This document shows, one piece after another, positions 37,571 through 47,680 of a stretch of DNA of 64,000 nt. The stretch spans positions 11,918,603 through 11,982,602 of the forward strand of contig OY783211.1 of the NCBI GenBank assembly GCA_963678705.1, in the 5' to 3' direction. Position numbers and translations under genes: made by a program. The notes under the pieces are model-generated. The model ran no database searches. It saw only the letters and a program-made list of their open reading frames with translations, and was not told the DNA's origin. The DNA is from Panorpa germanica (Eukaryota; Arthropoda; Insecta; Mecoptera; Panorpidae). The stretch's first letter is position 1; every line of letters begins with the position of its first letter.

Positions 37571-38654
37571 TTACTTTGACGTTATGGATTTTTTAAGGGC
37601 CCTTAAAACGAAACCATTACCATCAAATTATTTTGAATATATGAATCGTTATCAACAATTTTTACACATTGTCGTATTTTTTATTGTTAATTAAAATCTC
37701 ACAAAATAAAAATCACATAAAATTTGTGTTGGGTACATACTATTTGGGAATTACGATACAGGGAATGATAGCAGTATCAGTAATAAATTTAAGATTAGTG
37801 AATATTTATTCATATTTTAATTTTTTATGATAACATTTTTGCGTGGGTGGATTTTTTTGGTGATACATCAGTTATACATAGTTACATGCAAAATCCTTAC
37901 ATTTAAAATCCATTTAACAAACAGAAAATTACCTTTTACGTAAAAAATGTTACTATTTTACCAGTTATTTTATTCCTCATATAATCAAAGAAATGACATC
38001 GGAACACTGGTACAGTATGGCCACTTCAAAGCTACATATGTTCATGATATTTATGGTCGTCAAGAAACTAAGCTTGCGAGATCATAGTTGTATAAATCGC
38101 AATTGCATCTCAAATTTCAGAAGTAGCGGCAAGTTACAAGATTCTGAATTTTTTATTGGTACCTCAACCGAGTACTTCTTGCATTTTTAACAGTAAATAA
38201 ATTTATTGCCGAACTTTTATTATTTCTTGAATTAATTTATCGATAATTAATTTCACTATCTATCTGTCTCTTTCTAATTCTGTTTTCTCTTTCTCACTGC
38301 TGTATACCGTATAATAAGTTGGTTTTCATACTAATTAGTATTCCAATGAGTACGCTCGCCGCTCACGTAGATATTGTTTGACATTGTCTCTCAAGTGAGA
38401 AGAACATAAATTCCAATGAAATAAATTTAATGAAATTCCATGTATTTAGTACGGCCCGACCGTGTTGGTACGAGTACGAGTGAAGTGCGAAATATACTAA
38501 AAACATCATAAAACTTATGTACTTCTACACTTGCTAAAATATATAATTATGGGTTTATGTGCCATACTGATATGTTACATGTACACCCTGAAGAAGAAGA
38601 AGAGATCGTTGAATTTAAATATGTATCTTAAAACTAACATTATATTTAGTGATA
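37571..38654. other. Non-coding stretch
   Basis: No gene seen; the frame 37993-38190 is short and unsupported. Confidence 0.4.
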
Positions 38655-38774
38655 ATGGGAGCGCCACTTTGTAAAAAAGGAACCTATTGCAAATTAGACT
38701 GTCCTAAGTTAGGACAAAATAATCATCTAGGCTTTCGTCGTAAAAAAATATTAATCTGTAAATTGTGTCAATAA
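38655..38774 (+). other. Small Cys-rich ORF (39 aa), uncertain
   Basis: ATG to TAA, 39 codons, starting MGAPLCKKG. It has Cys at residues 6, 12, 16, 35 and 38, one His at 24 and an RRKK run. The C-x5-C-x3-C and terminal C-x2-C are zinc-binding-like. It sits just upstream of the LINE RNase H relic and may be chance or a retroelement scrap. No splice or promoter evidence. Confidence 0.2.
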
Positions 38775-38801
38775 ATAAATTATAATAATAAAATTATAAT
38801 A

Positions 38802-39303
38802 ATAACGGATTCTTTAAGTGCTTTAAAAAATTGAAATTCTAATGATAACAAATCAAATAATGATATTTTGACATGCAGAATTAAGGAGATGTATTTCAAT
38901 ATAATAAATAAGAATAATACCATAAAATTTATGTGGATACCAGGACATTGTGGAATAAGAGGAAACGAAATTGCGGATAAATTGGCAAAGGAATCAATAA
39001 ATTTAGAAATTGAGATGAAAGTGAAATTACCTTCATATGAAATTTTGAATATAATCAAACAATTAAACTTCAATTTAAGAAACACAGAGTTCATTAACAA
39101 AAGTCAGTTAAAAGGAAGAGATTGTTATATAGGTCATCCAAATTTAAGTAAGAAAAGATAGTTTAGAAATGAGTCCCGCAAAATTATATCAACTATAATC
39201 AGAATCAAAAGTAATCATTGCAAAACTCCAGCTCACATGTACAAAATTAATATTAAATCTGACGATAGATGTCAATGTGGTGAAGAAGGAAAGTCAAGGC
39301 AAA
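38802..39303 (+). pseudogene. LINE ORF2 3' end: RNase H domain and CxC tail
   Basis: I-T-D-S-L-S-A-L-K (38802) holds one RNase H catalytic Asp. F-M-W-I-P-G-H-C-G-I-R-G-N-E-I-A-D-K-L-A-K (about 38931-38990) is the conserved His/Asp block. After the stop at 39161, T-P-A-H-M-Y-K-I-N...R-C-Q-C-G-E-E-G-K continues the typical C-terminus. An RNase H domain in the polyprotein points to an I/R1/LOA-group LINE. A TGA at 38832 and the later stop make it a pseudogene. It ends in an A/AATA-rich tail at about 39300-39323. Confidence 0.9.
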
Positions 39304-39323
39304 TAAGTAAATAAATAAAAAAA

Positions 39324-41245
39324 AGAAAATGTATTTCCCAATTTAATCCGCCACTGATTACATTTAAGGAGGTCCTAGTACTACCGTAGCGAAAATAATT
39401 TCCATAACAATATTATATTAGTTATTACTTTTTTTATGCATATGAAAAATAATTTTAAAATTTATAGATAATAGGTGTATTACACTATAAACTAAAAAAG
39501 AAATTAATTACTACAAATTTATAAACATTAAATTGACTTAAAATTATTTGGCTACTCTAAATCGCTTAGGCATATTTGGCAACACCGCTAGAGTACATAA
39601 CCTGAAAACATAGACCTACTGCCCTTTAAATATTCGCCGACTAGCTACGCAAGCGACGTTGCCAAATCTTACATCGTGTTTTCACAAGTTTTACACAAAG
39701 TTTTAGAAAGTTCTCCATTCTATACTACTTCACGAGGATCTCCTTAAAGAGAAATTAAAGAAAAACGACGAGATGATTTAGCAAAATTAATGTGTATACA
39801 TAACTAACGACAGTTAAAGAAAATTTAGATTCGTTAATCTTTCTTTAGTTTCAAAATTCCACATGTAAAAAACTAACAGTGTGACAAGGAAACTTTTCCA
39901 CTTTTGACAAGACAGTTTTAAGTTCAATACAATGTTTAAATTTTTGTACTAGAAACACATTTATATCTGTAGTCTGCGCTTAGCATATGTCGATTAAGTT
40001 TTTATATTTACATTAAGAACATAAAAAAATGATATTATTAGCCAGAGGTGTCATGTCGAACAGTTACATGTTTTTCATGATATTTGTTTTCAATTGTCTT
40101 AAACTATTAAATAATTAATTAAATATTATTGACATAACTGATATCCATCCTATGGCAACACTATTCAGTTCTATCCACAATTAGAGGGCGGTAATAGTTA
40201 TTACCTAATTAAGTATAGTAATAAATAACAAAATTTAATACCTAGGAGTGACTGACAACAAAATATTATTGAACTTTATTAATTAAAATACTTGAAGACA
40301 TTTACTTTTCGTTATCAGTGTACCTGTTCTGATATTCAACGTTATTAAATATCCATTAACGAATTTTAAGGTGGCCATAAGAACGTTACGTTAAGTAAGC
40401 TTATCGAACATGGGGTTTAAGAAGCACCTCGTACGTGCATTTAATTTAAAAAAGCTTTAGATAAGAAAAAAGATAGATTTAATGACAAATAAAATAAAAT
40501 AATAATATTCTAACTCGAATTATTTTATATTACGAGGTTTTAACTTTTAATATCGTTTAATAATAATTACGACTTTATGTAAATTAAGATTCAGTGACTT
40601 TGTGTTGAGTTGTGTTTTGTTCATTGAAATTCATGACTGAACTTGCAATTATCATCAAAAATTTAATTAGTTAATGAGGAATGATTGTCCGGTTACTACT
40701 CTTTCACTGCTTTAACCTTTGCATCGTGAACTTTTAAGGGTAATAAAGTTTGGGTGATACGCAAAATCATTAAATCGTTTCATTTTATATTTTAACTTAT
40801 TTCATGAAAGGTTTGATCGTATAAAACAAAACAAATATTATCATTTTTACTTCGTATCACCAGTTCGATAAGTGAAATACCTCTTAGTTGAATTCATTAT
40901 GTAAAAACAAAACTTTGCATCAACAAAAACAACATTTAATTATCCATTGATACTAAAACATCATTAAAATTAATTAGTTTTGATTAATTACGAATCAACA
41001 CATTAATTAAAATCAACTTAATGCAGAAATTCTTTTGTTCCAAGACGTTCTAAGACTTTTTCTCTATTTTTGTTGATTTAGTATTATCAATATCTGTTAC
41101 TACGTGGACCCGATAACTAGCCCTGAAAATAATGGCGTTGAAGCGTTATGCCTATACTTCTTATGCTTATATTTAGTCGTTGGGGGTAGTGAACTACAGT
41201 AAAATAAGAAATCAAAATTCATTCCATGGTTTGCATAAAGGAGTC
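39324..41245. other. Non-coding stretch
   Basis: No gene recognised. I looked for a 5' exon that could join the candidate exons at 42094 and 43637 and found none convincing. Confidence 0.4.
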
Positions 41246-41888
41246 CAGAGACGTAGCAAAAGAGAGGGGAGTAAAAACTGTTTTCAAAAATAAGATAACG
41301 AAGCGTTTTTTTCATGAGCTAAATACAGTAAAGACATATCAGTTGATCTTTATGAACAATTCATTGCTTTGAAAACATGCTTTAAATCTGAAATTCAGAA
41401 AATTCATTCCATTAAGGAACTCATGGAATTATTGTTGATCAATAGCTTTGCATCCAGTTTTCCGGAGGTAATAACAGCATGTTTTCTAATCTTGCACCTT
41501 CCAGTTACAAGTGCAACAGTTAAACGAAGTTTTTCGAAATTAAAACTGATAAAAATTATCTAAACACCTCTATGGGACAGGAAAAGCTATCAGACTTGTC
41601 ACTATTGTCTATAGAGGCAGAAAATTTGAAAAACTTGAATCATCTTCAACTACGAATGATTTAATAAATAAGTTCGCCGAACAAAAGGTAAAAAAAGTGT
41701 ATATTTGATTTGAATAGTTTGGCTAGTTTAGTTCGTAGGAGTATTAATTGTAAGTAATAACGTACAAACATTATATAATTCTTTTAATGCAATGCGAGCG
41801 TTTTTGTTCCTTTTGTGAAAAATTTTTACCTAACATTTACTCCCTAACAAATTTTGATACAGCCCCTCTAAGGCAAGCTACGCCACTG
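41246..41888 (+). mobile_element. Zinc-finger-hAT (hATm-type) deletion derivative
   Basis: The left end is CAGAGACGTAGCAAAAGAGAGGGG (41246) and the right end, read in reverse, is CAGTGGCGTAGCTTGCC...GAGGGG (41888 down). These are typical 'CAGTGGCGTAGC' hAT termini. Inside lies the C-terminal dimerisation part of the transposase. I could not see an 8-bp duplication, so the insertion is probably old. Confidence 0.75.
41369..41690 (+). pseudogene. hAT transposase dimerisation domain relic
   Basis: The plus frame from 41369 gives F-P-E-V then L-H-L-P-V-T-S-A-T-V-K-R-S-F-S-K-L-K-L-I-K, the 'IPVTSASAERSFSKLKLIK' core of TTF/zf-MYM-linked hAT transposases. A frameshift near 41555 leads to M-G-Q-E-K-L-S-D-L-S-L-L-S-I-E, the next family block. 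N-terminal zinc finger and catalytic region are absent. Inactive. Confidence 0.85.
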
Positions 41889-42093
41889 GACTGAACTAAC
41901 TATTTATGAACTAAAAAAACTTGTATAAATACTACCAAATAAATTAAAAATATTCATAATACTGTTACCAATATAATCTTCCGACATTCTAGATTTTTAT
42001 ATATTTGCCAACCCCAAATATAGTCATTTAAATTTTATGATTTTGCCAAAAGTAATAATTCTCAGACTTTGAATATGAATGTTATTTGCACAG

Positions 42094-42285
42094 ACCATGT
42101 TTAAGTACCTGGGAACCCGAAACTCATTAAAATTATCAGTTTGTTGGTATGGAAAGGGCCAAACGGATATTCCTGACATTGCAAAGATAACAGTTCGTCT
42201 CTATCAAGCGGTGCAACAAGATCCTTCTAACAAATTTAACAGTGAATCGAGGTGTAAAGTTCCAGAGTGTTACTTTATAATAAAG
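42094..42285 (+). other. Candidate internal exon of an unrecognised gene
   Basis: An acceptor TTATTTGCACAG ends at 42093 and a donor AAG|GTACAT begins at 42286. The 192 nt between them are open for 64 codons, in phase 0 at both ends, and visibly less A+T-rich than the flanks. The peptide begins TMFKYLGTRN and includes CWYGKGQTDIPDIAK and YQAVQQDPSNK. No domain is recognised. It sits between the hAT relic and a MITE, and its 3' phase fits the open block at 43637-43918. It might instead be a transposon protein fragment. Confidence 0.35.
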
Positions 42286-42472
42286 GTACATATATTGCAA
42301 ATTATATTCAGTGATTATTTTAATTAATAAAAAATATATATTTCTAATACATTTTAAGTAGAATATATTGAAATACTGTTATAATATAATAAAAGATAAC
42401 AACGATGGAACTACAATACCCATATGCGTTGACGCATACCCGATTTGAGTGCTATTGACTTTTGGCTTATAC

Positions 42473-42743
42473 GTTGTGGTACAGTGAACTGGTTATGAAT
42501 GCACTCAGTAGATTGTGCTCTAACTTATTGAGCTATTCCGATCAGTGTTTTAATTTCCAATTATAATCGAAAATGTGAAAGTTGGTTAAACAAATGCGAT
42601 GTACCGTGTTGGAGGACAAATAGTCTTGCTAAGGTAAGGACTCTACTACCATCTTTCAAACGACGCCTTACAAAATTTCAAATTGATGTTCTCCAACACG
42701 GGAACATATTGATCGTATTTGTGTCAATTCACTGCACCACAAC
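42473..42743. mobile_element. Palindromic MITE
   Basis: GTTGTGGTACAGTGAACTGG (42473) is matched in reverse by CAATTCACTGCACCACAAC (ending 42743). A second inner pair, CCGTGTTGGAGGACA (42604) and TGTTCTCCAACACGG (about 42688-42702), nests within it. No coding content. Confidence 0.6.
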
Positions 42744-43636
42744 AATACATAAATCTTAATAATAACGTGGTATTAGTCACTATTTACTGGAATGTATATA
42801 CTTAAGTTAATATCATTATGCTCAATTGAGACCACCGGAGAAAAACAGAGATGTCATATCATTTTACGATTCGAAAGAAATAAAAATAATAAACCAATAA
42901 TTACCTAAATATTAGTCCGAAGTGAAAAATCTGGTCAATAAAATATGGAATTTGTTAACCATCGTCAGAATATCATAAGACGTTTATACTTAAGATGACC
43001 AGAATCAGAGCAGATGAAATGTTGTAATTACATACTATATTTAGAACAGATTAATTTGTTTGATATAAAAATTGTATATAATGACAGAGAAGATCAGGCA
43101 CGAATCCGATACAAGGTGATTACAAAATATTTTTTTGTGTTACAAGAACAAGAAGAGATCTACATATATTAGAAACTTTCTTCGTGTACAAGAGTTAGAA
43201 ACATTGTTTCTTAACTGACTCTAACTACCAACCTAATTTTATATTTAATGATATTATTAAATATATTTTCATCTTCAAATTTATTGGAGGTTTTCAAGAT
43301 AAACAAAAATACGGCTACATGCCTCGCGTATTTAAAACTCAAATTGAAATACACGTTTAACCATTGCACATCCTTTACATATAGATATTGACTATATATA
43401 GATAACCTCTCAGGTATAAAAATTTCAGAGCAAATAAAATATTAAAATTAAAATATTAAAATACTAAATATTCAAGGTAGGTTTTATAAAAAGGATACAA
43501 CCCGATATAAGTAGAAGGGTAGGACTAGGAGACGGTCGGCTTCACTTTGAATCCGTCGAAGTCATAAAAATGTTGCCCTCGTTTCGCAATTTTATGATCT
43601 GCCATTTCTAACATATATACTAATAATGCAAAACAG

Positions 43637-43918
43637 ACGTTCAAACAGAATATTCAACACCAAACAAATGAGAAAAGTCTAGTTGATCTATTAGAAAACA
43701 TAGAAAGTAAACTAACAATTGATGAGAATAAATTTTTAGAAACAGAAACTACAGATAACCAAATAGAATATTTTACTAAAACATCGCCAAAAATAAGATC
43801 GTCAAAACCTGGTGGAATAAGAAAAAAATGTATATACATTTTTTTATTAATTATTTTCTTCAATGAAACAGAACTAATTAAACAAAAATCAGCCGAAGAA
43901 AACCACCACTATACTTAA
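43637..43918 (+). other. Candidate 3' terminal exon with membrane segment
   Basis: Open for 93 codons to TAA at 43916-43918 with no ATG in frame, so it can only be coding as an exon. CTAATAATGCAAAACAG precedes it as a possible acceptor, although pyrimidine content is weak. The peptide has an amphipathic acidic stretch (SLVDLLENIESKL), a basic patch (KIRSSKPGGIRKK), a short hydrophobic segment (CIYIFLLIIFF), then a polar tail ending HHYT. A basic patch before a single membrane segment near the C-terminus is reminiscent of gene A, but the sequence is not obviously homologous. Joined to 42094-42285 it stays in frame. Confidence 0.35.
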
Positions 43919-44568
43919 TTAGTTTTATCTAATTAATGTCTGTTAATATCGGATATAAAACAAAGCATTCTACATTACATAAACATTGCTGAATGTCTTG
44001 ACAAACAGATTGCATTATCTTTTTATTTAATTTAAAAAGAAACTCTTAAAATTATACTGAATTTAGAGTAATAACGTCAACACAAATTATAAATTAATTA
44101 CGAAAATATTATACCTCATACAGATTGGTGCAGCATAAACATGCGACATTCAACATTTATATATTTTCATTCATAAGTTGACATTATTTAGACATGAGTG
44201 TACTAAATGTGTTGTGCTTTTAAAGTACAGACTTGTGCGACGCTAATAAAACCCTTACTTAAGCTATTTTTAAAAATTCTGGGTAGTATTTTTATGAAAC
44301 AAAAATGTTTTAAAAAGAGACCCTTGTTAAACTGAGTTTGATAATGGTAATCACGATTTAGCAGAGAGCTAGTTAAATAACTGAGTTTTATTACTTTTTT
44401 TTTCTAACGCAGGTTGGAATTCGTTCAAAATATGAAAACTTTCGACATATCGCCGAGCATGTCGCACTAGTGTGGATGTGTTGTACAACTTCTTGCAACA
44501 AATGTTATGTGCGCACGTTTAAATCGTAAGTATGTGTACGGTACGTACATTAGGTTGTACAAATAAAA

Positions 44569-44673
44569 ATGTTTAATACGCAGTAGTAGATGTTTAATAC
44601 GCAGTAGTAGATGTTTAATACGCAATAGTAGATGTTTAATACGGAGTAGTAGATGTTTTATACGCAGTAGTAG
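44569..44673. repeat. 21-bp tandem repeat, five copies
   Basis: Unit ATGTTTAATACGCAGTAGTAG, five uninterrupted copies with one or two substitutions each (CAATAGTAG, GGAGTAGTAG, TTTTATACG). The last copy runs directly into the LINE fragment that follows. Confidence 0.95.
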
Positions 44674-44785
44674 ACAAAGACTTTAAAAAGGCCTTTGACA
44701 AGATTGTTGCATATGGAAAGCTATTGAAAAACACAACATGTCCAAGAAGATGATAAACTTTAAAAAGAGTATATACACAAATTGC
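44670..44785 (+). pseudogene. LINE reverse-transcriptase fragment
   Basis: V-D-K-D-F-K-K-A-F-D-K-I, then in another frame W-K-A-I-E-K-H-N-M-S-K-K-M-I-N and K-S-I-Y-T-N-C. This is the 'DFKKAFD...LWKAIEKHNIPKKLI..I..iY..C' segment of non-LTR reverse transcriptases, which holds the first catalytic Asp. One frameshift, truncated on both sides. Confidence 0.8.
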
Positions 44786-46604
44786 TTTTTAATGGAAATA
44801 ACACTTGTCAAACCATTGCTTTGCTTGAATGGTATTTTTTCAAATAAAAGAAATGCTTTATCAACACACGAATTTCAGATTGTTTTGAAAATTATAAAAG
44901 ATAGAATTTAGTAACAAGATAGAGATATAAGCGAGTTAAAATATAACGAAGAGATGAAGTTCTTGGCATAACGTTTAAAAAATAATTTGATAATAATGAA
45001 ACGGAAATCATTTCAAGTGTGTTGAAAATGTTTATACATTTTGGTGCACCTTGTTGCTTATAATATTTTTTTCTGTCACCGACCAACTTATTTTAATTCC
45101 AATAACATACTTTTATATCTTTTCACTTTTGTTTTTGTTTCTTCTAATTACATCCACGTACTTTGGTGGTCCGCGACCAGTCCCGCTAGCGTGTTCGTTG
45201 CTTGGTTGGCTGGTAGGCTACTTATCCGATTGAGTATTTCCCATGCACATATATCTAACTACTTAATAAAATCAACTTCATTATATTTTTTTATAATATT
45301 TAATATAGAAAAGGGTTAATAAATAGGGGTAGTTAAGTAGCCCTACTATTAATTTATATTTGTTTAGTTTTTTTCGATTCCGAAATAAAAAATTAATCAG
45401 ATGTTGGGTCTTAATAATTTTTTATTATTTTAATAAATAAAAAACAACTTTTATAAAAACTATAACACAAGCTGAAATCATGCAACGCAGATTTTTGTAA
45501 ATATCACATAGAAATTTGGTTTTATTGTATTTATTTTATTCTATATGTTTTTTATGCGTTACAATCTGTTCATATTTATTTCTCATTTCATTTTCTTACT
45601 TTAACAAGTGTTAACAATCTTATTTAATTCATTTTTCATCAATTCATCTGTGCGAGGCACTGTTTTAATTGGAACTCTATTAATGCTGAGTATAATGCCA
45701 CATTATGGTTTCTAGTGCCGCAATTAGAAAACATGCAATATCAGAAGTTATTAAAAAATAATTGTACATTTGAGGTTCTGTTAGTCCAACTAGGGAAAAC
45801 CCAATGAAGTCCTTACTTGAAACTTAAGAATTTCTTTTCATTTAAATAACTTACTTTATTATTAACTTAAATTATTTTATTCCTATTAGTTCTTTCTTTC
45901 TATAGGTCTGGTGACAAACAGTCTGGACATATTAATACTTCATGCTAACCCTTTACGATTTATTACGGTATATTAATAAATATTTTAAATTTTTGGGGCT
46001 GTGTAGTTCGAGCGGCGCCTATTGAATTTTATTTAATTTTACATTTACCCAAGCAAAAGCATTTGAATCCAGAGCTGTCTGGTTTTCTACCCGGGTTCGG
46101 GTTTATTGCCAATACCTGACGAATTCAGGGCCGGGTCGGTTCCAGAAGCCCTGGCAACAATATCTAAGTAGTTACAGGGTGTAGCATATATCATTTGCAT
46201 ATCAATATCTAAAATTACTTCTCTTGTCTATCTATTCTTCTAAAAAAATGTTCGTAAAAACAATGGTACGTCACGTCCACAGATTTGTCATCTCTTTTAT
46301 ACAACAGAGATGCTTACCAGTCTGTGTGATAGATCATTTTCTACTAACAACAATGTTGAAAAAGGAATAATTAAATTATTTCTTCTGTGATGTTTTATCC
46401 ACAGCAAAATTATGCAGAAACCTGAATTTAAAATTTGATATAGCTATAACTTCGTCAACTTTTGGATATTTAAAAAAAAATGCAAATAGGCAAGAATCTT
46501 AATCTAATTAATACATAAAATACTTAATTAATCTAATTAAACTTCTTTTGAATCAAAATTTTAGAATGCGAATAAATTAAAAAATATGTAGATAGCAGTA
46601 AAAT
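44786..46604. other. Non-coding stretch
   Basis: No gene. A short GC-rich patch (46075-46155, ACCCGGGTTCGGGT and GGGCCGGGTCGG) stands out and may be a repeat end. Confidence 0.4.
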
Positions 46605-46610
46605 TTTATT
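46605..46610 (-). terminator. Polyadenylation signal of gene A (AATAAA on minus)
   Basis: TTTATT on the plus strand, about 120 nt past the gene A stop codon. Confidence 0.6.
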
Positions 46611-46728
46611 ACATCTTAAAAAATTCAAGAATACAATAAATATTGTTACATTTAAAAGTTGGTTCTTACAGTAATCATTATAGTCTAATTTTCTTATATA
46701 GTATAGTATCTTATTTTTTTTTTAAATA

Positions 46729-47583
46729 TTACATGAAGGCGTACCAAAAGACAAAAAGGAAAACAAGTGCAAAAATGAAAAATAATAATATCTCCTTAAA
46801 GGAGAATGGCGATTCTTCAGAAAAGTCTTCTGAAAATTCTTCTGAAGATTCTTCCAAAGATTCTTGTAAAGATTTTCGTGAAGATTTTTTTACTCTTCTT
46901 TCTCTTTTTGGTCTCCTAGGATTTTTTATTCTATTTTTTAAAATAGTCTTTTCTAAATAAATACTTAGAAATCTGAATCCATTTAATATATGGACAAAAC
47001 GCAATCCTAGATCATTTACCGTGTCCATGTATTTTCCAAATTCATTTTGTTCTTTCTGAAAAATAAAAATTATACATAATATTATATTTTTCATATATCA
47101 AAATAAAGAAAAGAAAAAAATAATAAAAATGAACTTTTAATGATTTCATTTATTAAAGCTTACCATTTGATTGTGCAATTTGTTGTTATTTAGCAAATTT
47201 TGTACTTTCTGTTTCCCACTGTTGAACATCGCAAACTGACTCGGGCTCATAGCATTGTATACGACCTTCATATCTCCAACACGACGTTCTCTGAAAGGTT
47301 GGCTAAAAATCCCGATAAATTAATATTGCATCTCGTTTATAAATTGTTTTTAACATTATAAGTAGTGAATTTTGTAAATAAAGGACCTCAAACATTGGCA
47401 ATAATAAATTAGGCTATCACTTAATATTCAAATATCGAATTTATTCACAAAATGTACTATTATTAGAAATGAAAATAAATATAACATTAAATAAAAAAAT
47501 ACTTACTTGTGTCGTAGATATTGGTCAACTGGTTTCTGTTGTTTACGGCTGTAATAAGGCGTGTCGCGATTGTAGAAATCCAT
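46729..47583 (-). CDS. Gene A: 176-aa protein with NRDTP head and C-terminal membrane segment (three exons)
   Basis: Coding exons on the minus strand are 47583-47507, 47290-47164 and 47055-46729. Introns are 216 and 108 nt, with donors GTAAGT and GTAAGC and acceptors TTTCAG and TTTTTCAG, in phases 2 and 0. Residues 1-9 are MDFYNRDTP. MSPSQFAMFN lies at 40-49. A hydrophobic HILNGFRFLSIYL helix lies around 90-102. A basic tract (NPRRPKRERRVKK) and a Ser/Glu-rich tract with repeated ES/EE/SE units follow. The chain ends in about 20 hydrophobic residues up to the stop. That architecture fits a tail-anchored protein with its charged part in the cytosol, which is inference. A TATA box lies upstream and a poly(A) signal downstream. 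The N-terminal half matches gene B, 3.15 kb away and divergent. Family and function are unknown to me. Confidence 0.8.
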
Positions 47584-47672
47584 ATTTACTGGTTTGTGTA
47601 AAATATTATAAAATCACTTAAATTTATTGCAGATTATTCAAACCTAAGTAGATATGTTCTCCTCGACAAAAG

Positions 47673-47680
47673 TATTTATA
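47673..47680 (-). promoter_or_regulatory. TATA box of gene A
   Basis: TATAAATA on the minus strand, about 90 nt before the ATG. Initiation about 30 nt downstream would give a 5' leader of roughly 65 nt. Confidence 0.55.

Noticed and set aside
38780-39100. 106-codon minus-strand ORF
   Set aside because: Antisense to the LINE RNase H domain, whose conserved motifs fix the plus strand.
43654-43863. 69-codon minus-strand ORF
   Set aside because: Antisense to the candidate exon 43637-43918. Its hydrophobic character mirrors the Lys/Glu-rich sense reading.
46643-46960. 105-codon plus-strand ORF with hydrophobic ends and a Ser/Glu/Asp run
   Set aside because: Antisense to exon 3 of gene A. The exon chain, TATA box, poly(A) signal and gene B similarity all support the minus strand.
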